Of a stretch of DNA of 64,000 nucleotides, positions 23,503 through 34,585 are shown piece by piece. The stretch spans positions 62,001 to 126,000 of the forward strand of contig CDMY01000666.1 in assembly GCA_001179505.1 (NCBI GenBank). Reading direction: 5' to 3'. The notes below the pieces were generated by a model, which saw only the letters and a program-made list of their open reading frames with translations, made no database searches and was not told the origin of the DNA. Numbering within the stretch: position 1 is the stretch's first letter; each line of letters opens with the position of its first letter. Both the position numbers and the translations under genes were made by a program. The DNA comes from Vitrella brassicaformis. Its lineage: Eukaryota; Sar; Vitrellaceae.

Positions 23503-23843
23503 GATAGCAGGTAGCAAATTGCCCATGTTTGCGTCGTTTCCTCTCTTTTGCGCACTTCCACGCGTCATATGGCTGGTGCCATGGGCAGCCTACTATCAGG
23601 GCGCCTCTCTTCGCGCCCGCATCCGCATCCGCAGCTGATCCGCACTGATCCGCAGCTGATCCGCAAACTGATCCGCGTCCGCAGCTGTTCCGCACAGAAG
23701 GGCAGCCAGAGATCTCTCAGCAAGCAGTCGTATCTGCTCGCCCCTTTTCATTCGTGTGCGCCTTTTCTCTTGGCCTCCTCCAGCCCTGCCTTCATCCGGC
23801 AGTATTTTGTCCCTTGTCCGTTGATTGAGATCAAGTAATCGGA
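23503..23843. promoter_or_regulatory. Divergent spacer of cassette 1, with GATCCGCA repeats
   Basis: Between the ATG codons of CBM-1 and GTP-B. It contains a short tandem array of CCGCATCCGCA/CTGATCCGCA units (about 23616-23692). The corresponding spacer of cassette 3 carries a different TTCCGAT-type array. It must hold both promoters. Confidence 0.5.
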
Positions 23844-25913
23844 ATGAGCGGCCTCCGCACCACACGCATCGGCTCCAGCAGCATCCTGCCTACGACCGAA
23901 GGCTCTCGGGGTCTGGGCGAGTCAAGCGAAGTCATCACGCAGGAGGACCACGCCGAGTAAGGGGGGAGGGAGAGATGGGAGCTTTGGGTGCTGTACGCTG
24001 AATCGTCCTCCCTTCTGCAGTGTCAAGGAGGTCAAGACCTTTGTCAAGGGGTACCAGGGAGACCTCGCCATCATCCTCGTGACGGGAGCACCAGGGTAGG
24101 CAGCGAGTGGCTACTTGGCATTCTGTCAAGTGTGGGCCTTTGATGTGTTTGTTCAGCGTGGGCAAGTCGACTCTGTGCAACCACATGCGTAGTATCATGA
24201 ACGCCAAGGGCCCGTGTGACAACTATGTCTCGGTACACCCACGGCCAAGCCACACACATCGTTGTATGTCTGTCTGTCTGTCTGTCTGCCTACTGCTGTG
24301 CGTCCGTCGCTTCCTTCGGCTGCAGTATACCCGTACGCGCCCCGGTAGCCACTCCGGCAGCGTCACTTCCCTGTTCGAGACGTACACACTCGGCGGCAAT
24401 GAGCGCGTCTGTCTGCAGGACGGCAAAGGTATGTGATGCGTGCTTGCGAAGAACTGATGCCTCCAGCTCTCCTGTGTGTCTGTGTGTGTGTCCGTGCGTG
24501 TGAGTGTAGGTCTGGAGGATGGTGATTTGGGTTTGCTGGAGCTGGCCATCACGGGTCGGCTGATGAACAACTTCGACATGACGGTCAGCATGGACGCCAT
24601 CAAGGAGGCTCAGGCCAAGAGGGGGGCCAATAAGCGGCTCACCGAAGAGGACAAGAAAATCCTCGACCGCCTGCGGTGAGTAGCACCCACAAACGATGGC
24701 CCATTCATTTGGCACGTTCATCTTGATGTGTGGGTGGGTGTGTTGGTGTGTGGGTCGCTTTCTTTCTTCACGCAGGTCGGGGAACGACGATGATCCTGAG
24801 CTGGAGCGTTTCCGTCCCAAGGCCGTGTTCGTGGTGCTCGATGCGACGGCCCTGGGCGACCGAGAGGGCGAGGCCATGGTCAGGTACCGTGACATGGTCG
24901 AGAAGATCCACGGTAAGTCGGTCACATGCGGAAGAGAATGTGAGTGGTCTGCTCATCTCATCTTTCTCGCCCGTGTACTTGTGTGTCATTCCTCGTGTGT
25001 GTGTGTATGTGTGTGTGAGCAGAGCACGAGATCAAGGTCTGCATCATTCTCAACAAGTGCGACGGGGTCATCGGGGACCTCGAGGAGCGCAGGGCCATCT
25101 GGAACGACCCCGTCTCTCTCCTGGACAGACCTGAGGTGGAGAGGCTGATCGAGGAGGTCTCGGAGGACCTGGGGTGAGTGAGCACAAAAGAGGCGTGAGT
25201 GAGTGCTTAGTCGACCTGTCTGTCATATGTCTGTGTCGTGACATGCAGCGTGGAGCCTTTCGACGTGTATCCGATGCTTGCTAAGCCCAAGAGGAAGGAA
25301 CTCAGCCCCGCACACAGCCTGCTCGTCATTCGACCGTTTGGCTTCATCCTCAGCGAGCTCAAGAAATGCGCTAGAGAGTGAGCATGCATAAGACACACAC
25401 GCATATGGGGTGCAATGGATGTGCCTCCGCTGTCTACAACGTATGTAATCCATGCAGAAGCGTGCACGACCCACAGGAGTGCGCCCCCGTGGCCGACGAC
25501 GAGTCCGACGACGAGGACGTAAGCTGATACGCACACTCGGGACACACGTCGTGTGCGCACTACTTTCTGCACGTATGTATGTCTGTGTGCTGCATCTCAA
25601 GTAGGGAGAGGTCGTCTCGTCTGATCAGCCGACCAAAGACGCGAGCGGCCAAGACAACCAACGCATTTTTGACCATCGCAGTTTCATTGACGTGTGCACT
25701 GTGGTGCTTGTCTTCTCTGCTTTCGTGCTGGCATTGCCACTGATCTTTTCCTGCGCTGCTGTCTACCGCTGGATGCACATGAACCGTGATGATGGTGCTG
25801 GGGGGCGGGCGAGCGCGATGCACAGCGTGACTTATCCCTTGGACGCACTGGATGAGGATGCGGCAAGGGAGATAGCACGCAATGGGCGCTACCTGGCAGC
25901 GCCACCATCATGA
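23844..25913 (+). CDS. GTP-B: tail-anchored P-loop GTPase-like protein
   Basis: Starts MSGLRTTRIGSSSILPTTEG, nearly the same as GTP-C. Walker A VTGAPG|VGKSTLCNHMRSIMN, about residues 58-70, is split by an intron after the glycine. Then GSHSGSVTSLFETYTLGGNE and LQDGKG, ELAITGRLMNNFDMTVSMDA, PKAVFVVLDATA, and NKCD in VCIILNKCDGV. The shared block VEPFDVYPMLAKPKRKELSP follows, then an acidic patch DDESDDED. The last exon holds one hydrophobic helix (VVLVFSAFVLALPLIFSCAA) about 60 residues from the end and closes with AAREIARNGRYLAAPPS, a tail also present in GTP-E. About ten exons, all in frame. Topology suggests a tail-anchored membrane GTPase with its enzyme domain in the cytosol. Bases 25127-25361 are identical to GTP-C. 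Confidence 0.75.
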
Positions 25914-26853
25914 ATGGAGGCTAGGTAGGAGGATGTGTGTGAGTGTGCTTTTGGGATGATGGCACCATTGTGTCTTGTCTGGATGGGCGGACGACACGAG
26001 ACTCAGAGAGTGCTGTCGGACAGATACGTTTTTGTGTTTTTCCGTCCTTGCCGTGTTCATGCCTGCACGATCATCGCTGGTGCGTGGTCCTTCTGATGTG
26101 TGGTTGTACTAATGTGTACGTCAGCCTGAGTTGGTCTTCCTGTCTGTCTGTCTGTCTGCCAGTGGTGAGTGAGTGAGTGATCGACGCAACGCGAGAATCG
26201 AGAATAATCGTTTTTCGTGGGCGACAAGAGAGATGTGGGTGGGTGGGTGCATGCAGTGTGACGACAGTCCTTTTTCGTGAGCAGTAGATGTGTGTGCGGA
26301 CTTTCATACCATGTGTGTGCCTTATCTCAATGGAATTTTGTAACACTCCCGTGGTCAGTCGCAGCACAAAAATGATTCAACATTCCGCATCAACCACCAC
26401 ACACGCCATCCATCCCGTCAGCCATAATCAGCTCTCGGGCTGGCCGGCCGTGACGCCACAACGAGTCACTGTGGATGTGTCGCGGGTTTGTGCACACGTG
26501 ATCATGAGTCGACGATCCTCAGAGAGAGAGAGAGCTATGCTTCATGCAGATCGAGTTATCGGACATGGCCATCATAGTGTCAAACACGCAACACGTCAAG
26601 ATATAAATGAGGTCAGCACTTTTCGGCTTGGTGTAAGCACTTTACCGAAAATTACTGCAGGCACGCCAACCCACACGTATCGTGAGCCTCTTGCGTCTTG
26701 CAGCTGTCGACCATCCCCTCTCATGTACGCCGGGCAGTCAACGCTACGCAACGGGAGAGGCTTTGTCATGAACCAGCTCCATCTGTCCAGCAATTGGCTC
26801 ACCTACCTACCCACCCCCTCACCCACCCTCCCACCCACACACGCAGGCAGCCA
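25914..26853. other. Convergent intergenic region between cassettes 1 and 2
   Basis: Between the stops of GTP-B and CBM-2. It has a CTGT repeat near 26140-26160 and GAGTGAGT repeats. No gene recognised. Confidence 0.45.
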
Positions 26854-28988
26854 TCAAGCCGCACACCACAAACGGGCCCCGACCTTCTGGTGGTTTCTGC
26901 GCCTCTCTTCACTGACGGCTGTCTCCGCGATCCTATCAAAAAAGTGACGCGGCAAGTCCGCCATGTGGAGCGTACCATCCCTGTTCCTCCTGATCACGTG
27001 ATCGTAGACAGGGCCGTGTGGCCACGCCCGGCTGATGTCCTTCGCGACGTTGAGTGGGATGCCCGGCTGGCTGTCTGGCTTGGTCGTCCACACGGTCACG
27101 AACCAGATGGGAAGGCACGCGTAGGGGCACTGAGCCAACGACTCAGTGTCCACCGCACCATCCGACAGACCCAGGGCTTCCGCGTGCGCCGTGAAGCCTG
27201 ATCCACGGACACATCACAGACGTGCAGCGAGGAACACTCGTGTCTCCGCCTGGCTTTGTGGGTGCGTCTTTCAGAGTACCCGACCTGAGAGGATTGCTTG
27301 TGAGAAGGCCCTTATTTCTGTACGAGACGTATAGTCCCGGCAGATGACGATGCCCATCAAGTGGTCAGGATTGTCCGTCAGGACTTCCAGACAGACGCCC
27401 TGCTTCACAAAGGCCTCCTTGAGGTGCGGCGTCAGGGCCTCGAGAAACGTCAGTTGGGACTCGGTCTGCACAATCGTACATATTCACCGACACGCACAAG
27501 CAAAGGTGTGACTATACACACATACATAGCGCCGATGCACTGACCGGCCCATTTGCTCCGTTTGCATAGTGCAGCCCCAATCGCCACGTCTGACTTCCCC
27601 CTTCGACCCTCTCGCCGCCGTCTCTCTCGGGCAGCGTGAGGGAAGCAGGCGATGGGAAAGCTGAAATGCTCTCCTCTGAGGCCTTCGCACACAGACACAC
27701 AAGGCAGGAGAGACGCAGTCCCCATGAGGGATTTGTTGCCACGACCTTGGGTCGGTAGGCTTCCAACTGGGGATCATCGTCATCCCCGGACCTGATGAAA
27801 CCACACATCGGACACACATCAGCGATCTGTGCACAGAGAAAACATCACACTGCGCACACATTGCCCTACCGCAAGAGTGACATCGCGTTCTCCTCCTCCC
27901 TGGTGAGCTTCTTTCCCAGGCCTTTGTTGAAATACATGTCCTTGATTCCTTCACAGCCGAGCTTCATGTTGAAGTTGTCTTTCATCCGGCCCTCCAAGTT
28001 CAGCTTCAGCAAACCCAAATCGCCATCCTCGATCTCCAGCCCTGCATACACACAGAGGCAGGCAGACATGCGTGCATTGTGATGATATGAGGGGTGCGTA
28101 AGACCCATATACGTCACGTACCTTTGCCGTCCTGCAGGGACACGTACTTGATGCTCACAAGTGGTGTGAAGGTCCGCGCATCACGTCGCCACGTCGTCTG
28201 AGCCCTCCCGCAGTTGTCCAGATGCGCATCATGCCTCGCCGCCAGGGAACCATTGGCAGAGGACGCTGGGATGCTCTCCTCTGGAGCCTGAGCACACACA
28301 CAGACAAGCACGAGAGAGATTCAGTTGCCAGCAACCAAGCAGGAGCCCAGCCTACCATTGCCACACCCGTCTTGGGCTCGGCCTCCGGCTGGACTTGTGT
28401 GATGGCGAAGCCCACGGGCATGGCAATTGAGTTGTTGGGGCTGCCGAGGAAGTCGAGGATGTCGATCGCGAGCGGCCCCTGCCTGCCCTTCAAGTAGTAC
28501 TGGCCCACATAGCGGTCGATGCAGTGCTCGCGGCTCGGGAGCCTGTCGTTGTACTCCCAGTTGTCGCCACACTTGTACTTGTACTTCAGCATGCAATCGT
28601 CAGGTAGGGTGACCGTGATCTCCTTCTGCCACATGAAGCCACTGGTAGCACAACAACACACACACACATAATTGGGCAATGTAGATGTGAGGTCGTCCTT
28701 ACTTGAGGCAGCGATGTTTCTCCTTCTCGGTAAAGGTGGCCTCCTTGGTCTGCTCATCCCAGTTGCCTGCACACAGCCGCACACAAAGCACACATTCCGC
28801 CTGTCCCCTCTCCCGAATTTTGGCATAGCTTCTCGTCGCACCCAGCTCAGGGCAGTTACCGCGAATGCAGAGGGGAGGGGGGTGCTGTTCCTGTGGCGTT
28901 TGTCAGGGTCGGTAAGGTGATTCTCAAATCCGGGAAGGAAGACGCGAAACCTCAACATCACCTTGTTGGCGGAAAGCTGGCCTCCCAT
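26854..28988 (-). CDS. CBM-2: CBM20-like protein interrupted by a GTPase segment
   Basis: Same plan as CBM-1: MGGQLSANKVMLRFRVFLP, RGNCPELG, WQKEITVTLPDDCMLKYKYK, WEYNDRLPSREHCID, and the C-terminal domain with RLGLHYANGANG, LEVLTDNPDHLMGIVICRDY and PIWFVTVWTT. Two defects stand out. First, the frame of the N-terminal strand does not meet the frame of RGNCPELG; the change falls near a G-run at about 28876-28882. Second, 27747-28137 is a GTPase segment (SLQDGKG, GLLKLNLEGRMKDNFNMKLG, KKLTREEENAMSLLR, GDDDDPQLEAYRP) almost the same as GTP-D 32637-33032. It is flanked on both sides by versions of the CBM linker exon (EESIPASS and EESISAFP). The gene is therefore a chimera and may be a pseudogene or an expressed fusion. 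Head-to-head with GTP-C, 73 bp apart. Confidence 0.65.
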
Positions 28989-29061
28989 GCTTTCGTCCCC
29001 TTCCAGTACAGTGTATCAAGGGCGGCGTAAATTTGTCCCTTGCCGTTTGCGCAGATCAAGA
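28989..29061. promoter_or_regulatory. Divergent spacer of cassette 2 (73 bp)
   Basis: Only 73 bp separate the two start codons of CBM-2 and GTP-C, so both promoters and 5' UTRs must overlap or one start is further inside its gene. The end of the spacer (TTTGCGCAGATCAAGA before ATGAGCGG) resembles the spacer before GTP-B (GATTGAGATCAAGTAATCGG). Confidence 0.45.
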
Positions 29062-31056
29062 ATGAGCGGCCCCCGCACGACACGCATCGGCTTCAGCAGC
29101 ATCCTGCCTACGACCGGAGGCTCTCGGGGTCTGGGCGACACGACCGATGCCATAACTCAGCAGGACAACGCATTGTGAGACCTCGGGAGGACAAAACGAG
29201 GGACACACACACACAGACACGCACACAGTGTCGTTTCGGTGGCGCAGGTTGAGGGATGTCAGGCGATTCGTCAGGGGGTACAAGGGCAAGCGTGTCATCA
29301 TCCTGTTGACCGGAGTGCCAGGGTAGCACACAGGAAGGACATCGTCCTATTTCTTGTGGTGGTCTTTCCTTTGTTCATTCAGCGTCGGCAAGACGACACT
29401 GTGCAACCACATCCGCAGTATAATGAACGCCAAGGGCCCGTACGACAACTATATCGCGGTAAGCGGCTCGCTCACCCTGTCAGTCACATCCTCCTTCGGC
29501 TGCAGTATTCCCGCACGGCTCCCGGCAGCCACTCAGGCAGCGTCACGGGCCTGTTCGAGACGTGGATGCTGGGCGGCAACGGGCGCGTCTGTCTGCAGGA
29601 CGGCAAAGGTATGCATGCAGTCCAATCGTTGTAGTCGCTCAGTCAGTCATCATGCCTTTCGCCGCCTTCATCGCGATCTTCTCTCTCTCGCTCTCTCTGT
29701 CTCTCTCTCTGTGTGTGTGTGTGCATGTGCAGGTCTTGACGAAGGCGACACGGACCTGCTGGATCTTGCCGTCACGGGCCGCCTGAGAAATGGGTATGAC
29801 ATGACGACTCCGATGGACAAGATCAAGGAGGTGCTGGCCAAGAAGGGCATGGGAAGGACGCTCACAGAGGAGGAAAAGAAGACCCTCGATCACCTGCGGT
29901 AGGCCTGGCCAGGCTGAATGTCTACACACGTTGTAAATCTAGTCATTCGACTCTGTGTGTGTGTGTGTGTGCTTGTTTTTCATTCAGGATGGGTGCTGAC
30001 GATGATCCCGAGTTGGAGTGTTTCCGTCCCAGTGCCGTGTTCGTGGTACTCGATGCGACGGCCATTGGTGACCGAGACGGCGTGACCATGGTCAAGTATT
30101 GTGACATGATCGAAGTCATCCACAGTTAGTAACGGCACAGTGGAGAAACTCGTTGCTGTGTCTTTCTGTCTCGTGTCTTGCCTTGTGTGCGTATGTGTGT
30201 GTATGTGTGTGTATGCAGAGCACAAGGTAAAGCTTTGCATCATTCTCAACAAATGTGACAAGCTCATCGACGACCCCAAGGAGCGCGACGCCATCTGGAA
30301 CGACCCCATGTCGATCCTGGAGAGACCTGAGGTGGAGAGGCTGATCGAGGAGGTCTCGGAGGACCTGGGGTGAGTGAGCACAAAAGAGGCGTGAGTGAGT
30401 GCTTAGTCGACCTGTCTGTCATATGTCTGTGTCGTGACATGCAGCGTGGAGCCTTTCGACGTGTATCCGATGCTTGCTAAGCCCAAGAGGAAGGAACTCA
30501 GCCCCGCACACAGCCTGCTCGTCATTCGACCGTTTGGCTTCATCCTCAGCGAGCTCAGGCGACGCTACAGAGAGTGAGCACGCAGCACAGCCACACCCTA
30601 CGGGCATTGCGATTGAATGCACTTTTCGTCTTATCATCCGCGTGAATGTGTGTGAATGTGTGTGTACACAGAGAGCTGTACGAACCAGGAGCGTACTCGG
30701 ACGTGGAGGACCCCGAGTCAGACGAGGAGGAGGTAAAGCGACATGACACACGCACGCGCCCATGGATGCACGCATGTCCTCTGTCTTGGACGGATTCTTC
30801 TCTCTCTGTACGTGTGTTGCCTCTCAAGTAGGGAGAAGTTGTCTTCTCTGGCACATGCCTCCTTGTTGACGTGTGCACGGCAGTGCTTGTATTCTCTGCT
30901 ATCGTGCTGGCGTTGCCATCGCCCTCCGCCTGTACTGCTATCTACCGTTGCAAAAACATCAGACGGTTCTCGGGAGGGGCGAGGGACATAGGACGCGCAA
31001 CTGAGGACACGACAGGCGAGAAACATGGATGCGTGTGTGTCCTGGCTGCCTGCTGA
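29062..31056 (+). CDS. GTP-C: P-loop GTPase-like protein with altered tail
   Basis: Close paralogue of GTP-B, starting MSGPRTTRIGFSSILPTTGG. Motifs: LLTGVPG|VGKTTLCNHIRSIMN, GSHSGSVTGLFETWMLGGNG, LQDGKG, PSAVFVVLDATA, LCIILNKCDKL, then VEPFDVYPMLAKPKRKELSP and acidic DVEDPESDEEE. The middle exon (DLAVTGRLRNGYDMTTPMDK) is shared with GTP-E rather than GTP-B, so the gene is a mosaic. The last exon begins like that of GTP-B (GEVVFSG...TAVLVFSAIVLALP). After the half-length hydrophobic stretch it then diverges: it lacks the IARNGRYL tail and ends CVCVLAAC at 31056. This may be decay of the membrane anchor. Bases 30323-30557 equal GTP-B 25127-25361 exactly, intron included. Confidence 0.72.
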
Positions 31057-31917
31057 GCGATTTTTGCTGCCCGGTGGGCGAAAATCGCCCCTGTCCGCTC
31101 CCGATATACATGACTGACAGAACACGTGTGTGCGCGCCACAATTTTGTCGGTCACTGCGACTGGCGGCAGGAGTCTGCGCCACAAACGCGGTCAGTCGCT
31201 ACGAGAGCTTCTCTCTACGAAAGTACCACTGACGGACAGCCAATGGCTAATGTGGTTCACGCCAGAGATAGGGCTTACTCAATGCTTTACAGACACCTGT
31301 TGATGGGAGACACCGACCGATTCAATCGACAGGCGCGCACACACGGGAGACAAAACAGTGTCTTGACGTCGTCACACGCAGCACTGAGTCACACTTGCCG
31401 ACATCGGAAGGCTCTGAGACGACTGACACACACACTCGCGACAGCTAATTGATTGATGCACGTCCTGCGCCTCGGGGCGGCGCGCACACATGCAATCAAA
31501 TGGACCGTCATGAATCGACAATCATCGACCGACGACAATGCTACATGTACCAAAAAGCCCTCTTAGTAGGCCCTCTTTGTGGCCATAAATCGTGAAGGCT
31601 GGCTGAAGGAATGAATCATCACACCGCACACCAGCACGACACACGTCACGTCACGGACGTGCCGGCACGATCACATGCAGCTGGCTGGCACACAACATGC
31701 AGACAGACAGACAGACAGACAGAGTCTCCATGTATGTCATGAGAGCAGGTCACATGGACACAGGTCACACAGGCAGACAGAGTCGTGTCCCCCAGTCAGT
31801 CGCCAGCGGGGGGACAGGCACACACAGGCAGTGCAGCTCGCTACGCATGTCGTCTACCCATTGCAGCAAGGCACGGGCGATGGCGGACGAGTCCTGCACA
31901 AGGGACGAGTTACCTCC
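31057..31917. other. Convergent intergenic region
   Basis: Between GTP-C and GTP-D stops. It has a GACA repeat at about 31700-31722. Nothing coding recognised. Confidence 0.4.
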
Positions 31918-34377
31918 TCAGCAGGAGTCGTAGTCCGACTCGGGGTCGTCCTCTTCACCAGACGACATCTCATCGTCCATGTCGACCCGCTCCCTGCACG
32001 GAGGCCAACCAAGAACAGGTGCATGTGCTTGGATGCGTGCATGGCTCTGCTTTGCTGCATGCTCACTCTTCGTGCAGGCACTTGAGGTCGTCGAGGACGG
32101 ATGTGAAGGGTCGGATGACGAGCAGGCTGTGGTCGGGGTTGAGCTCCTTCCTCATGGGCTTCGAAATCATCGCGTAAACGTCCAAGAGCCCCACACTGCA
32201 CAAATGCATACACACGCAGAGCCGCGGTCGCACGTATTTCCTTTCATGCTGCCACTCCCTTTCCTTTCCTTTCCTCTCACCCCAGGGCCTCCGACACTTT
32301 CTCGCACTCCTCCGTGACCTTTGGTCTGTTGAGGATCGCCATGGGGTTGTTCATGAGGGCCTTGCGCTCCTCGGGGTCGTCGATGAGCTTGTCACATTTG
32401 TTGAGAATAATGCAAAGCTTTACCTTGTGCTCTAAATACACGCATACAGAGAAGAGGGAGAGAAACAGAGACATGAAGCGGGCAGATGCAGCACAGGGAT
32501 GAGCACATCACAACCACGACTACGAAGCAGCCTCTCTGCACTTGATTACTTACTATTGATCTCCTCAACCATCTTGCGGTAATTTTCGAGGCCACTCTCA
32601 CTCGTGGCAGCCGCATCGATGACCAGGAACACAACGTTGGGTCGGTAGGCTTCCAACTGGGGATCATCGTCATCCCCCGACCTGATGAAACCAAACCACA
32701 CATCGGACACACATCAGCGATCTGTGAGCGGAGAGAACATGACACTGCGCACACATTGCCCTACCGCAAGAGTGACATCGCGTTCTCCTCCTCCCTGGTG
32801 AGCTTCTTTCCCAGGCCTTTGTTGAAATACATGTCCTTGATTCCTTCACAGCCGAGCTTCATGTTGAAGCTGTTTTTCATCCGGCCCTCCATGGCCAGCT
32901 TCAGCAAACCCTCATCGCCACCGCCGATCTCCAGCCCTGTATACACACAGAGGCAGGCACACATGCGTGCATTGTGATGATATGAGAGGTGCGTAACACC
33001 CATATACGTCACGTACCTTTGCCGTCCTGCAGACATACGCGCTCGTTGCCGCCCAGCATGTACGTCTCAAACAGGGAAGTGACGCTGCCGGAGTGGCTGC
33101 CGGGAGCCGTGTGGGAATACTGCACACCCACACAACGCCACTAGGAAAGTGGAGGGCTTGCACTGGTTGCTCACTTCCACATATCGGCCGTGCGAGCCCT
33201 TGGCGCTCATGATGGATCGGCTGTGGTTGCAGAATGTCGTCTTGCCGACGCTGAATGAAGACAGCAAACAGTGTTTCAAAATGTGTGCGCCAGGCAATCA
33301 TCTTTATGCATCATACCCTGGCTCGCCAGTCACTATAATTTTGAGAGGCTTGCCCTTGTAGTCCCTGATGGAGCGCTTTTTCTCCTTCAACCTGCAGCCA
33401 CCAAAGAAAGGAACACAAGCCCAACATATACGTCTGGGGGGGGGAGCCACTATCACCTGAGACGTATGGGTGGGGATATCAGCGGGTCACGTGCCTGCAT
33501 CACCAGCCAGTCATACACAAGAGATGATATTGTGCAGAAGTGATTGAGTGTCGTGGAACTCGTGATGTACATGTGCCGACCATAGGAGCATCGTCGTCGG
33601 AGTCTTCCGCCATCGCCACATCCCCATCAGACACATGATTCATTAGCCCACTGCATAGAAAAATAAGCACACACCCACTACATTATCGCTAATCTCGCCA
33701 CTCTCTTCATCCCACCCACTTCTGCACGTGAGCGAAAACTATGATCTTGTCTTTGGCAGCGACCGGCAGCGGGCGGAGGAAGCCGTTGATCTCCACGGCA
33801 TACCCGCCATGGCCATCTCCATAGACAAAATGGCCGTCGAGCAAACCAACAACTCTCGGGGGCAAGCCTGGCTCCTGAATGACACACCATTCAGAACAGA
33901 CAGACCAGACAGGCAGGCATCAGAGACCGACAATCACCGTCGATGTATTTGCCTTTCTGTCTCAGTAGTGGTCACCTGTGCTGAATAGCCTGACGACGAT
34001 GGGGCTCTGCCGTCGCTGCCGGGCGGCCTGACCTCCTGATAGGCAGCATTCTCCATCAGTGTGTAACGCTGCCTCCCACGAGCAACGCAATAACGAGACC
34101 TGCGGGAAGCACAGGAAGCGACACTGTCAGGCGGGAAATGGGCTGTGTCTGCGCTGCACCTGGTGAACGCAGATGTGCCGGGACCGACGAACCCCAGTGG
34201 CGGCGGCTGTGTTGTGAGTGTGAGCGCACTCTGCCGCAGCTGCTGTTGTCGCGGCTGCTCGTGTGTCAGCTGCTCAGCCTCTCGCGGAGAGGGCGACAGC
34301 TCGATGTGCGGCGGCAAGGAACGGAGCGAGGGAGCATAGGCCTCAAATATTTCGCGGCCCCCCCCCCCCTCAGACAT
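31918..34377 (-). CDS. GTP-D: P-loop GTPase-like protein, long N-terminal form
   Basis: Sister of GTP-A. The first exon begins MSEGGGGREIFEAYAPSLRS, is Gln/Pro-rich and ends GPGTSAFTR. It splices in frame to SRYCVARGRQRYTLMENAAY, then a domain with VVGLLDGHFVYGDGHGGYAV shared only with GTP-A. Core motifs: IIVTGEPG|VGKTTFCNHSRSIMS, GSHSGSVTSLFETYMLGGNE, LQDGKG, KKLTREEENAMSLLR, PNVVFLVIDAAA, LCIILNKCDKLIDD. C-terminal block VYAMISKPMRKELNPDHSLL is followed by an acidic end (SSGEEDDPESDYDSC, stop at 31918). No membrane helix is present, as in GTP-A, so these two are probably soluble. Divergent from zinc-finger gene ZF-1 by about 208 bp. Its central exons were copied into CBM-2. Confidence 0.72.
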
Positions 34378-34585
34378 CAATTACGCACAGGCGAAGTTTA
34401 CGGGTACAGTGTACGCCGACTTCGCCACGGAAGACAGTTTGAAGGGTCGCGCTGACGACTTCGACGGCGCCGACTCGTGGGCGGGCAGAAGCAATGGCGT
34501 CACAGTGCTGTACATGCATGTCACAAATGCTGTTGTGCTTGTGCGGATGGCAGGCCCGCAGGATGGCGCGTGACAGGCCTCCACG

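Noticed and set aside
31675-32085. Plus-strand open frame over 130 codons opposite GTP-D
   Set aside because: It is antisense to conserved GTP-D exons and starts in a GACA repeat; no domain seen.
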